Assembly (NCBI GenBank): GCA_024644235.1
Contig: JAHELJ010000005.1
Coordinates: 132,259-196,258 of the forward strand
Direction: 5' to 3'
From: Lewinellaceae bacterium
GTDB taxonomy: Bacteria > Bacteroidota > Bacteroidia > Chitinophagales > Saprospiraceae
Length of the DNA stretch: 64,000 nucleotides
The notes beneath the pieces are model-generated. The model did not search any database, was not told the DNA's origin, and saw only the letters and a list, made by a program, of their open reading frames with translations. Each line of letters opens with the position of its first letter. Positions within the stretch are counted from its first letter, which is position 1. A program made the position numbers and the translations under genes. Positions 27,136 through 35,702 of this stretch are shown piece after piece.

Positions 27136-27298
27136 TCACCTTTAATGACGATACCAAGGGTTCAAACCTAAGACAATCCAATTTATGTTCGTAGGTAGAA
27201 GACTTCTCTCTAAATCAGCACCAATTTCCTGGCAGTGAGACAACGAGTCGAAAACTTCAAAACCCTTAGCCATTTGTTTTTTGCCTTTGACCTCTTGA

Positions 27299-28888
27299 TT
27301 ATCCATACATTTTCAGCATCTCCATTAAATCGTGAAGCGTATTTGCTTCTTTAGGGTGCTTATCCTTGCGCCAACGATGCATGCGAGGAAAGCGCAATGC
27401 GACCCCACTCTTATGCCTTTTGCTCGCTTGAATCCCTTCGAAGGCAATCTCAAAGACGAGGTTTGGCTGCACGGAACGGACCGGTCCGAAGCGTTCGAGG
27501 GTATTGCGCCGGACAAAAGTGGTAATCTCACGAAACTCGGCATCGGTGAGACCGGAGTACGCTTTGGCAAAAGGCACCAACGAATCGCCGTCCCACACTG
27601 CAAAGGTGTAATCCGTGAAAAGGTTGGCGCGGCGGCCATGGCCTTGTTGAGCGTAGATCATTACTGCATCGATCGTGAGCGGATCGATCTTCCATTTCCA
27701 CCAGTCGCCTTTCTTACGACCGCTTTGGTAGGTCGAGTCAAGGCGTTTGAGCATAATGCCCTCACTAAATAATTCTCGGGAGCGGTCTCGCTCTTGCTCC
27801 AGTACGGGCCAGTTGTCGAAAGGTATGATCTCGGACAGGCGAAGCACTTCCTGATTTACCGACTGCACTACCTCCTCCAGGATCCTTCGCCGGTGTCGGA
27901 TGGGATGATCACGCAGGTCTTCGCCTTCATGTTCCAGCAGGTCATAAGCCATCAGGATAAGAGGAGCTTCCTGCAAGATTCGTTTAGTCACTTTCTTCCT
28001 ACCAATGCGAGTCTGCAGTTTTTGGAAGGTGAGGGGCACACCATCTTTGAAGGGGAGGATCTCTCCATCGAGTACGATACCATCCGACATGAACGCAGTA
28101 AGCACCTCAAACTCGGGAAACCGGTCTGTTACCAATTCCTCCCCACGTGACCACAGAAATAGATGGCCATCACGCTTGATCAGTTGCCCGCGGATACCGT
28201 CCCATTTGCGCTCAGCCTGCCAGTCAGCAGGAGGGCCGAGTTGTTCGTAGCTGACGTCCAGTGCGTAGGCCAGGTAAAATGGGTATGGTTTGGAGAGGTC
28301 GTCAGCCGCTCTTTCCTGCAGAACCAACTCTTCAAAAGTAGTTGTCTGGGGCGACCAATCACCCATGAGCCGGTGGGCCAGGATGTTTTCGTCGATACCG
28401 GTAGCCCGGCCCAGTGCCCGGGTCATCAGTTTCTGAGAGACTCCAATGCGAAATCCGCCGGTCATCAATTTGTTGAATACAAAACGTTCCCGATGGTTGA
28501 GGCTACGCCATGCTTCCAGCATGCCTTCCCTTTTTTGCTCATCTTCCAGATCTTTCAAGGCGATCACGTGCTCTATCCAATCTGTAAGGGAGCGTTCGCT
28601 TGTCTTTACCGGTTTGGGCAACACCAATGCAATTGTTTCAGCAAGATCACCGACGATGTGATAACTCTCATCGAAGAGCCAAACCGGTAAACCTGCCATT
28701 TCAGCGGCCCATTCCCGTACCAGGGAAATCGTCACGCTGCGGCGAGGCCTTCGGTGGGAGAGCAAAGCAATCGTCCACAATTTGTCGTCATCCGGAGCTT
28801 CGGAAAAATACTGTTGGAGTGCTGCTACTTTTTGATTTGTTTTAGTAGTCTGATCGAGCGATTGAAACAGTTGAGCAAATCGCTTCAT
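27299..28888 (-). CDS. ATP-dependent DNA ligase (LHR-ligase cluster type)
   Basis: A 529-residue ligase: N-terminal DNA-binding helical domain (about 1-200), nucleotidyltransferase domain with the AMP-accepting Lys228 in QAERKWDGIRGQ, motif IV/V pieces (DGEILPF, EGIMLKRLDSTYQSGRKKGDWWKWK), and an OB-fold end (GHGRRANLFTDYTFAV ... GVALRFPRMHRWRKDKHPKEA). This fits the ligase of the LHR helicase/ligase/exonuclease/PdeM DNA-damage cluster found in many Proteobacteria and Bacteroidota. The start overlaps the stop of the exonuclease gene by four bases (ATGA), so the two are translationally coupled. The helicase and phosphodiesterase genes are not in this window. A diverged 61-base copy of its 3' end lies at 23399-23459. 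Confidence 0.9.
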   Translation of the reverse strand: MKRFAQLFQSLDQTTKTNQKVAALQQYFSEAPDDDKLWTIALLSHRRPRRSVTISLVREWAAEMAGLPVWLFDESYHIVGDLAETIALVLPKPVKTSERSLTDWIEHVIALKDLEDEQKREGMLEAWRSLNHRERFVFNKLMTGGFRIGVSQKLMTRALGRATGIDENILAHRLMGDWSPQTTTFEELVLQERAADDLSKPYPFYLAYALDVSYEQLGPPADWQAERKWDGIRGQLIKRDGHLFLWSRGEELVTDRFPEFEVLTAFMSDGIVLDGEILPFKDGVPLTFQKLQTRIGRKKVTKRILQEAPLILMAYDLLEHEGEDLRDHPIRHRRRILEEVVQSVNQEVLRLSEIIPFDNWPVLEQERDRSRELFSEGIMLKRLDSTYQSGRKKGDWWKWKIDPLTIDAVMIYAQQGHGRRANLFTDYTFAVWDGDSLVPFAKAYSGLTDAEFREITTFVRRNTLERFGPVRSVQPNLVFEIAFEGIQASKRHKSGVALRFPRMHRWRKDKHPKEANTLHDLMEMLKMYG

Positions 28889-29913
28889 GGCTGCTCCTCT
28901 TCTTCAGGTTCGCTGCCTTCATTGATCTCGGCGAGTTCGCCTTCAAAACGGGTCTTTACTACTCCGGCTTCCAATCCTTTAGATTCCAGCCAGCGGCGGA
29001 AAACATCGGTATAACCATGCGTGGCGTAAATCTTGGAAGCACCAGTGGCTTCAATCGTTTGGTTTAGCCCATGCCAGTCGGCATGATCACTCAATACGAA
29101 TCCACGATCCACGCTGCGCCGCCTGCGAGCACCCCGCAGCTGCATCCAACCGGAAGCAGTGGCGATGGATACGGTCTTAAACCGCTTCATCCAGGGTGAG
29201 CCGGTTGCTGAAGGTGGTGCAACCACCATGGCACCGACCAGATCCTTTTTTGGCGTTTCCGGAGTGATTCGGATCGTATCTGGTAAGGGTACTCCTGAAG
29301 AACGAATGACCTTCGTCATGTTTTCAATGGCACCATGGGTGTAGATTGGCCCTATCGAAGTGTCCAACCCACTTAGCAATCGCTGGGCTTTTCCCAGAGT
29401 ATATCCGGTAAGAATACTGGTTACACCGGCATCCCGGTTTGTTGCCCACCATTGATTGATCTCATCGAAGATTATACTTTGATCAAGCCAGGTATAGATA
29501 GGCAAACCAAAAGTGGACTCCGTGATGAACACATCACACGGTACCGGCTCGAAAGCCCCACTGATGCCATCATCCTCTGTCTTGTAGTCTCCCGATACTA
29601 CCCAGATTTCGTCCTGATACTCAACCTTGATCTGGGCGGAACCCACGATGTGACCGGCGGGGTAAAAGGTGAATTGAACGCCGTTTACTAAAAAGGATTC
29701 TCCAAAGGGAACACCGCGTATATTGATATCGCCCAGCCTATGCTGAAGAATGGCTTTGCTTGAGTCGGCACAGACATATCGATGATGGCCCCATCGAGCA
29801 TGATCAGAGTGACCATGAGTGATTAATGCTTTCTTTACCCTTCGCCAGGGATCAATATAGACATCAGCCTCAGGAACATACAGTCCACCTTTCTGAAACT
29901 CGATCAAAGCCAT
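28885..29913 (-). CDS. Ligase-associated DNA exonuclease (metallo-beta-lactamase fold)
   Basis: A 342-residue protein with the metal-binding motif HGHSDHARWG (about 34-43), SGDYKTEDDG (second metal Asp) and LSDHADWHGL, HGYTDVFRRWL near the end: the MBL/beta-CASP layout of SNM1/Artemis-type nucleases. It belongs to the ligase-associated exonuclease group that trims 3' ends for the LHR-type ligase. Adjacent to and overlapping the ligase gene, which strongly supports the assignment. Upstream by 27 bases is the FAH gene on the same strand, likely unrelated in function. Confidence 0.88.
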   Translation of the reverse strand: MALIEFQKGGLYVPEADVYIDPWRRVKKALITHGHSDHARWGHHRYVCADSSKAILQHRLGDINIRGVPFGESFLVNGVQFTFYPAGHIVGSAQIKVEYQDEIWVVSGDYKTEDDGISGAFEPVPCDVFITESTFGLPIYTWLDQSIIFDEINQWWATNRDAGVTSILTGYTLGKAQRLLSGLDTSIGPIYTHGAIENMTKVIRSSGVPLPDTIRITPETPKKDLVGAMVVAPPSATGSPWMKRFKTVSIATASGWMQLRGARRRRSVDRGFVLSDHADWHGLNQTIEATGASKIYATHGYTDVFRRWLESKGLEAGVVKTRFEGELAEINEGSEPEEEEQP

Positions 29914-29940
29914 GTTTTTCTGTTGCTATCCCAAAGCTCT

Positions 29941-30801
29941 TCAATTTTCTGTATAGGCTGCTGTGCGTTGCTTTGAGACACCCAGTCCATCAATGCCCAG
30001 CTCCATCACGTCGCCCGGCTTCAGGTACCACGGTGGATTCTGCCCTAGCCCCACGCCTTGCGGAGTGCCGGTAGAGATTACGTCACCGGGCAAGAGCGAC
30101 ATATAATTGCTGATGTATGATACGAGGTGATCTACCTGAAAAATGAAATCGGATGTGGAACTATCCTGCATCGTCACACCATTGACTTTCAGCCATAATC
30201 GCAGGTTATTAGGATCGGCAATCTCGTCGGTAGTGGCCAGCCACGGCCCCAGAGGGGCAAAAGTATCAGCACTTTTCCCTTTCACCCACTGGCCACCCTG
30301 CTCCAGTTGGAATGCACGTTCGCTCACATCGTTGTGCAATACGTAGCCGGCAATATGGTGCATGGCTTGCTCTTTCGAAACATAGTTGGCCTTTTTACCG
30401 ATTACGATGGCCAGTTCTACTTCCCAGTCTGTTTTCTGGCTTCCTTTTGGAATCGTGACCACGTCGTATGGGCCACAAACAGAGGAAGTTGCCTTGCTGA
30501 ACAGGACGGGTTCTTTGGGAGGCTCCAATCCACTTTCGGCAGCATGAGCAGCATAGTTCAGACCCACGCAAATTAATTTGCTTGGCCTTCCTACTGGAGA
30601 GCCCCACCGAATCTGCTCCTCTACCAAAGGGCAGTTGTCTTCGTGGTCCTGCAGCCAGCTTCGAAGCCGGCGAATTCCATCGGAAGCAAAGAAGTCCTCA
30701 TCGAAATCAGAACAGAAAGCAGATACATCACGACGCTCCTGATCGGCATCTATGATACCGGGTTTTTCTTTCCCCGGCTGTCCGAAGCGAATCAATTTCA
30801 T
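29941..30801 (-). CDS. Fumarylacetoacetate hydrolase family protein
   Basis: A 286-residue FAH-fold enzyme. The conserved blocks are present: KLICVGLNYAAHAAESG, PVLFSKATSSVCGP, DWEVELAIVIG (metal-binding acidic residues), GYVLHNDVSERAFQ and LLPGDVISTGTPQGVGLG. Members hydrolyse C-C bonds of diketo acids. With the SDR gene six bases upstream, it fits the oxidative, non-phosphorylated route for L-fucose or L-rhamnose, where an SDR oxidises the 3-deoxy-keto-acid and an FAH enzyme splits 2,4-diketo-3-deoxy-fuconate. The pathway assignment is an inference from this pairing; catechol meta-cleavage is an alternative. Confidence 0.85.
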   Translation of the reverse strand: MKLIRFGQPGKEKPGIIDADQERRDVSAFCSDFDEDFFASDGIRRLRSWLQDHEDNCPLVEEQIRWGSPVGRPSKLICVGLNYAAHAAESGLEPPKEPVLFSKATSSVCGPYDVVTIPKGSQKTDWEVELAIVIGKKANYVSKEQAMHHIAGYVLHNDVSERAFQLEQGGQWVKGKSADTFAPLGPWLATTDEIADPNNLRLWLKVNGVTMQDSSTSDFIFQVDHLVSYISNYMSLLPGDVISTGTPQGVGLGQNPPWYLKPGDVMELGIDGLGVSKQRTAAYTEN

Positions 30802-30807
30802 TTTCAG

Positions 30808-31593
30808 TTAGTTTTTCAGTTTAGTAAATCCACCGTCAATACTATAGTTAGAACCAGTGATGAAGGAGGCTTCATCGCTGCATAAAAATAGAGTCAGATC
30901 GGCAATTTCCTGAGGGGTGCCCATCCTTCCAATTGGGTGGTCAGTCGATAATTTGTCAAACATCTCCTTTTCACGACCTGGATAATTTTTCTTGATAAAG
31001 CCATCGACAAATGGCGTATGAATCCTGCCGGGTGAAATGGCGTTACAACGTATCGGCACATCAATGTAATCTATCGCGACGGCATAGGTCATAGTGAGAA
31101 CAGCCCCTTTCGTCATCGTGTATCCGAAGCGCTCTTTAATAGCCACTGATGCAATTGTGGAAGCGATATTGATGATGGCTCCTCCTCCGTTTTGTTTCAT
31201 GCTCGATAATACCGCGTACATACAGTTATAGGTCCCTTTCACATTGATACTGAATAAACGATCGAGATCCTCTTCGCTAGTTTGCTCCAAAGATCCTACA
31301 TGGGCAACGCCTGCATTGTTTACCAGGATATCGACAGAGCCAGTCTTCAAGATTTCCGTGGCGATCGACATCACGTCCGGTTGATGTGATATATCCACAG
31401 ACCAGAAATGCGCCCGGTCCTTGCCCCATAATTTGCGAATGGTATCACAAGTTTGCCGTCCTGTTTCTTCATTGAGTTCGAGAATATGAACCACCGCTCC
31501 AGCTTCAGCCAGAGTAAGGCAGATGGCTTCACCGATGCCGCTTCCACCTCCGGTCACCCAAGCAGTTTTGTTATGTAATGAGAAAAGAGACAT
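30808..31593 (-). CDS. Short-chain dehydrogenase/reductase
   Basis: A 261-residue classical SDR: cofactor motif TGGGSGIGEAICL (about 14-26), NNAGVAHVG, the catalytic Ser in NIASTIAS and YTMTKGA with Tyr-x-x-x-Lys, followed by AISPGRIHTPFVDGF. The residue after the second beta strand is Glu (LELNEE), which suggests NAD rather than NADP use. First gene of the operon-like minus-strand set with the FAH hydrolase; a sugar-acid dehydrogenase role (2-keto-3-deoxy-fuconate or similar) is plausible. Confidence 0.87.
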   Translation of the reverse strand: MSLFSLHNKTAWVTGGGSGIGEAICLTLAEAGAVVHILELNEETGRQTCDTIRKLWGKDRAHFWSVDISHQPDVMSIATEILKTGSVDILVNNAGVAHVGSLEQTSEEDLDRLFSINVKGTYNCMYAVLSSMKQNGGGAIINIASTIASVAIKERFGYTMTKGAVLTMTYAVAIDYIDVPIRCNAISPGRIHTPFVDGFIKKNYPGREKEMFDKLSTDHPIGRMGTPQEIADLTLFLCSDEASFITGSNYSIDGGFTKLKN

Positions 31594-32043
31594 CTATAAA
31601 TGAAAGTATGACTTTTAGCAAGGATGCGAAAGGGGCTCAATAGCACAGCTCAATTTCAAACGACCTAATTTGTAGAAAGACCATCAAGTATTTCGGGCTT
31701 CTTCATTTTTTTTTGCCTGCCTGTCGGCAGACTGGCTCGGCCACCTGTCCGCCGTACAAGACTTTGGCAGGCGGGAAAGAAATCGAAGCGCTCCGTCGCC
31801 AAAGCGGCTATGGCGCGTCGGCGAAAAAAGAAAAGGCCGGCTCCGACGAGTCTAACACGACTATCGGAGTCGTCAGACCTGCATCTAAAAGGCTGAAAAA
31901 TCTACGGCAAGCCTCCCCAGCGCAATCCGAGCCGCTCCAGTTTTTAGTTCAGAACTTTAGGTCAGCTACCACTAACAAATTAAGCCATTTTGCATCCCTC
32001 ATGAAAGGTGCTAATTTACTTGATGATACCGGAATGTTGAACT
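31594..32043. other. Intergenic region with dispersed repeats
   Basis: About 450 bases between divergent genes. 31711-31790 holds CCTGCCTGTCGGCAG-type partial palindromes and GC-rich sequence, and 31841-31875 is the second copy of the 35-base repeat. An open frame across 31713-32060 merely translates these repeats and is not a gene. Confidence 0.55.
31841..31875 (-). repeat. Dispersed 35-base nested palindromic repeat, copy B
   Basis: Reverse complement of copy A at 8228-8262, 34 of 35 identical; the similarity extends about five bases further on one side (AGGTC). Located between SDR and erythromycin-esterase-like genes. Confidence 0.75.
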
Positions 32044-33897
32044 ATGAGTTTCTCTGCTGATTGGGTTCGCGTTGTTGCCATTGCTAGTTTCTGCCTTCTA
32101 CAAGTATCGGCGATAGCACAACTTCCATTGAACCTAAGTTTTGAAGAACTAAGCGTGGAAGGGCTTGCTAGGCCCTGGGGTTGGCAGGTCAACGCTTACG
32201 CTAGTGATGCGAACTTTGCTTGTGACACCTCAACTGTCTTTAGTGGCCGCCATAGTTTGCGAATTGCTAAAACGGAAGCCAGCTCCGAAACGCCTTTTGA
32301 ACTGGCATTTTTCGTGGAGCCTAGCCAGCTTCTCGGCAACAAAGTAGAGTTGAGTGGTTTCGTTTTAGCGAAAAGAGCATCAGGTGAGTATGGCATAAAA
32401 ATTCAAACGATTGGATCTACTGAATCTGGCTATGATATTTTGGACGAACAAATTGCTTTTGCTAGCGACAAGGGTAAGGAGAAATGGGAGAATCTATCAC
32501 TAAGCATAGAGATTGAAACAAGGGCACATTCGCTATTGATTATTCTCCTGCACGCTGGAACTGGAACCGTTTGGTTTGATAGCCTTGCTCTTCAGATAGA
32601 GGGCGAGACTTTGAATGAAGTACCAGTGGCACCATCATTTTCAAAAGGGCAACAACAGCAAATCAAGAAACAGATCACTGAATTACAAACTGTAGATCCT
32701 TCCCGAGACGTGAAGCCTACACACGATCATTTTTCAGACCTGGATTTTCTGCGAAGAGAGATAGGTCATGCCAGACTTATTGCATTGGGTGAGTCGACCC
32801 ATGGCACCAGTGAATTCTTTCGCATGAAGCATCGACTCATCCAGTGTGGTATTCATCAACTCGGTGTTCGTACTTTGATTCTGGAAGACAATCAGTTGGT
32901 GGTGGAACGACTAAATCAGTACTTGGTGAATGGCAAGAGCGATGCAAGGACAGCGATGAAGGGCCTGTTCGCGGTGTGGGGCACAATAGAAATGCTTGAG
33001 CTTATCGAATGGATGCGAAGCTACAACTTGCTCCACCCAAATGACCCGGTTGAAATTAAGGGCATGGATGTTCAGAATCCGTCATTAGCCTTCGATAGTT
33101 TATCTCAATTCCTATCTGAAGTTGATCCCGAATTGAGCGTAGTGGCTGATTCTCTTTTAAACGATTATCGGTCTAACTGGACATCTGGTTTCTTTGTAGG
33201 GGATTCCGTCTTGACATCCTGGCTGGATAAGGTGGAGCGGTTTTGCAGGATCATAGAGGAACGGCAAAGTCGCTGGAGAACCACAAGCAACTCTAATCGA
33301 AGGGAATGGGCCATCCAGAACAGCAGGGTACTTGCCCAGCATCTAAGGTCAGTCCTTTCGGGTGGCTTTGCCGGTCGCGACAGTGCTATGGCCGAAAACG
33401 TGAATTGGATTCTTAGCAGGATGCCACCTGATACCAAAGCAATGATCTGGGCGCATGATTCGCACATTGCCCGGGGAGATGCGGAAGATCCGGAGGCAAA
33501 TTATTTTTTGGGGACTAGTATGGGGTCACTGTTATCCAAAAAATATGGAAACGATTATCTGGCCTTATGTCTTTTTACTCATCGGGGGAAATGCCGTGGT
33601 ACCGTTAGCTATGCTGATCACAGCTATGTTGAATTCGATCTGTTCCCTGCACCGATGGGTAGTGTCGAACAGGGACTTCACTTGTCAAGTCAGTTATTGA
33701 AATCACCAATTTTGTATTTAGATCTAAGGAAATTTCGAAAAGAACAGAAGAAAACGACTTGGATAAGGGAAAGACGCCCCGTCAGATATGTGGGATACGT
33801 GGCAGAGGATTATGGCTTTGGCGGGAGGTATTCGATACCTCATCAATTCGATGGAATCTTTTTTATTGATCAAACATCAGCGGCCAAGGGAATGTGA
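32044..33897 (+). CDS. Secreted erythromycin esterase-like protein
   Basis: A 617-residue protein with a signal peptide (about residues 7-25, ending AIAQ). About 26-195 form a beta-sandwich similar to carbohydrate-binding or galactose-binding-like domains. About 210-610 match the erythromycin esterase family: IALGESTHGTSEFFRMKHRL with the catalytic Glu and His, LEDNQLVVERLNQYL, LIEWMRSYN, and WAHDSHIARG. Family members include macrolide esterases and many uncharacterised hydrolases; the N-terminal domain and export suggest an extracellular hydrolase rather than a drug-resistance enzyme. It stands alone after a repeat-rich spacer. Confidence 0.83.
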   Translation: MSFSADWVRVVAIASFCLLQVSAIAQLPLNLSFEELSVEGLARPWGWQVNAYASDANFACDTSTVFSGRHSLRIAKTEASSETPFELAFFVEPSQLLGNKVELSGFVLAKRASGEYGIKIQTIGSTESGYDILDEQIAFASDKGKEKWENLSLSIEIETRAHSLLIILLHAGTGTVWFDSLALQIEGETLNEVPVAPSFSKGQQQQIKKQITELQTVDPSRDVKPTHDHFSDLDFLRREIGHARLIALGESTHGTSEFFRMKHRLIQCGIHQLGVRTLILEDNQLVVERLNQYLVNGKSDARTAMKGLFAVWGTIEMLELIEWMRSYNLLHPNDPVEIKGMDVQNPSLAFDSLSQFLSEVDPELSVVADSLLNDYRSNWTSGFFVGDSVLTSWLDKVERFCRIIEERQSRWRTTSNSNRREWAIQNSRVLAQHLRSVLSGGFAGRDSAMAENVNWILSRMPPDTKAMIWAHDSHIARGDAEDPEANYFLGTSMGSLLSKKYGNDYLALCLFTHRGKCRGTVSYADHSYVEFDLFPAPMGSVEQGLHLSSQLLKSPILYLDLRKFRKEQKKTTWIRERRPVRYVGYVAEDYGFGGRYSIPHQFDGIFFIDQTSAAKGM

Positions 33898-34151
33898 TAG
33901 TCAATGTTTCAATATTTGCATCGTCACTTACAAACTTTTGGCAGGGCTGCCAAAAGCAACGTTGCAGGGTAAAGGTGCTAGTGACCAAAAGGGTGAATTG
34001 GTTGTTCTTGGCTTCCCAGCCAAGAACCTACTAGACCAACACATCTTCGACATCAATCAAATTTCTTGGTCGATCCGTTGATCTAAACACTCAACCCTCA
34101 ACTCTAAACTTTCAAAACGTACTTTTGTTTTCTGCAAACGGATCATTAGAG

Positions 34152-35192
34152 ATGAGTAAACAGTCACCTTCGCGAACAGAGATATCATCTCTTGGAGAAT
34201 TTGGTTTGATTGAACACCTAACGGATAATTTGGCGATGCGTCAGAAATCCACGATCAAAGGCGTGGGAGACGATGCGGCAGTGCTCAAGTATGGCGAGGA
34301 AGTGGTCATCGTGACTACTGATTTGCTGTTGGAGGGTATCCACTTCGATCTGATGTACACACCATTGAAGCATCTCGGCTATAAAAGTGTAGTAGTGAAT
34401 GTATCTGACGTGTATGCGATGAATGCCACCCCGCGCCAGATCACCGTGTCGATTGGTGTGTCCAACCGGTTTTCCGTGGAAGGGCTGGAGGAACTCTACG
34501 CGGGAATCAAAGCAGCCTGTGACTTCTACCAGGTCGATCTGGTGGGAGGCGATACCAGTTCTTCGCAGCAGGGTTTGGTGATAACAGTCACCGCAATTGG
34601 CAGCGCACCCCCACAGCAAATCACTTATAGGTCAGGCGCGAAGCAGGGTGATACTATCTGTGTGACCGGTGATCTCGGTGCGGCGTATCTGGGCCTACAA
34701 TTGCTGGAGCGGGAGAAACAACTCTACCTTTCTCAACCGGACATGCAGCCCGACCTGGAGAAGCAAAAGTATATCGTCGGTCGTCAGTTGAAGCCGGAAG
34801 CGCGTAAAGACATCGTGGAAAAACTGGCAAAAGCTAAAGTGATACCGACCTCGATGATAGACATATCCGATGGCCTCTCATCTGACCTGTTGCATATCTG
34901 TAAGCAATCAACTGTAGGAGCTTTTATTGAAGAGGAGAATGTACCAATCCACGAGGAAGCCCAGCTTATGGCGCTCAAGTTCAAACTGGACCCGATCACA
35001 TGTGCTCTGAGTGGGGGAGAGGATTATGAACTCTTGTTTACCGTTTCACCGAATGATCTTCCTGCAGTTCGTTTGCTTCCTGATATTTCCTTAGTCGGTG
35101 AGATTGTCGACAAAGAAGATGGAGTTAAGCTGCATACCAAAGGAGGGAACATCCATGATTTGAAAGCACAAGGATGGAAACATTTTGAATGA
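34152..35192 (+). CDS. thiL: Thiamine-monophosphate kinase
   Basis: A 346-residue ThiL, phosphorylating thiamine phosphate to thiamine diphosphate. Typical parts: SLGEFGLIEHL near the start, GVGDDAAVL (metal and ATP binding), TTDLLLEGIHFD, LVGGDTSSS, TGDLGAAYLGL and SMIDISDGLSSDLLHIC, ending with CALSGGEDYELLF. ATG 34152 is preferred over an in-frame ATG at 34125 because the homologous part begins right after it. No other thiamine genes and no TPP riboswitch were seen nearby. A GAATGAC tandem repeat runs over and past its stop codon. Confidence 0.92.
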   Translation: MSKQSPSRTEISSLGEFGLIEHLTDNLAMRQKSTIKGVGDDAAVLKYGEEVVIVTTDLLLEGIHFDLMYTPLKHLGYKSVVVNVSDVYAMNATPRQITVSIGVSNRFSVEGLEELYAGIKAACDFYQVDLVGGDTSSSQQGLVITVTAIGSAPPQQITYRSGAKQGDTICVTGDLGAAYLGLQLLEREKQLYLSQPDMQPDLEKQKYIVGRQLKPEARKDIVEKLAKAKVIPTSMIDISDGLSSDLLHICKQSTVGAFIEEENVPIHEEAQLMALKFKLDPITCALSGGEDYELLFTVSPNDLPAVRLLPDISLVGEIVDKEDGVKLHTKGGNIHDLKAQGWKHFE

Positions 35193-35240
35193 CGAATGAC
35201 GAATGACGAGGTACGAATGATGAATGACGAATGACGAATG
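35187..35240 (+). repeat. GAATGAC tandem repeat
   Basis: About seven imperfect copies of GAATGAC beginning within the last thiL codons (GAA TGA) and running 50 bases downstream, interrupted by GAGGTAC and GAATGAT. The stop codon itself lies in the first unit. Confidence 0.75.
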
Positions 35241-35266
35241 CTTCCCTGGCGGAGCTCGATACGTCT

Positions 35267-35572
35267 TTACTTTCTTATACAGCTGACTTCAATTTCATCA
35301 CCAAGGCAAGGATTTTCCACCTGAATCCAGTCCAGGGTAACAGGTAAGGGTAGGTCTTCCAAATCAAAGGACTCCACGAATTCTTTCGTCAGATTAGCTC
35401 GTAGCGTATCTCCGGCAATTTCAACAAACCAACCTCCACAACACACACAAGCACGAATATCGGCACCAATGATGATGCCCGGTTCAGAGCATTGCATTAC
35501 GTTCCCGTCTTTGTCGCAAGCAACTGAATATAATATCGCCAAAAGGAGCGTGAAGTTCTTCAGGGAATTCAA
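35267..35572 (-). CDS. Small lipoprotein of unknown function
   Basis: A 101-residue protein with a lipoprotein signal: hydrophobic core FTLLLAILY and lipobox SVAC (Cys19). The mature part has five further cysteines, including the CVCC cluster, in a short beta-rich sequence (GWFVEIAGDTLRANLTKEF). No family recognised. It lies between two plus-strand genes, so it is a single-gene unit on the minus strand. Cysteine-rich small lipoproteins of this type are common in Bacteroidota and of unknown role. Confidence 0.65.
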   Translation of the reverse strand: MNSLKNFTLLLAILYSVACDKDGNVMQCSEPGIIIGADIRACVCCGGWFVEIAGDTLRANLTKEFVESFDLEDLPLPVTLDWIQVENPCLGDEIEVSCIRK

Positions 35573-35702
35573 TGATTAATTTATTTCATTACTAGTATAG
35601 ACGCTAAAAATTCGGGATTTAGGTGGTAGTAGTGATCTTTATTTTAGTGGCAATTCAGTCAGTCTTCCCGCCATTCATTCCAAGAGATGAGTACATTCGC
35701 TA

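Noticed and set aside
31713..32060. Plus-strand open frame of 115 residues
   Set aside because: It translates the GC-rich repeats and the 35-base dispersed repeat; low complexity and overlaps the next gene start.
35187..35240. CRISPR-like array
   Set aside because: The GAATGAC units are contiguous 7-base repeats without unique spacers.
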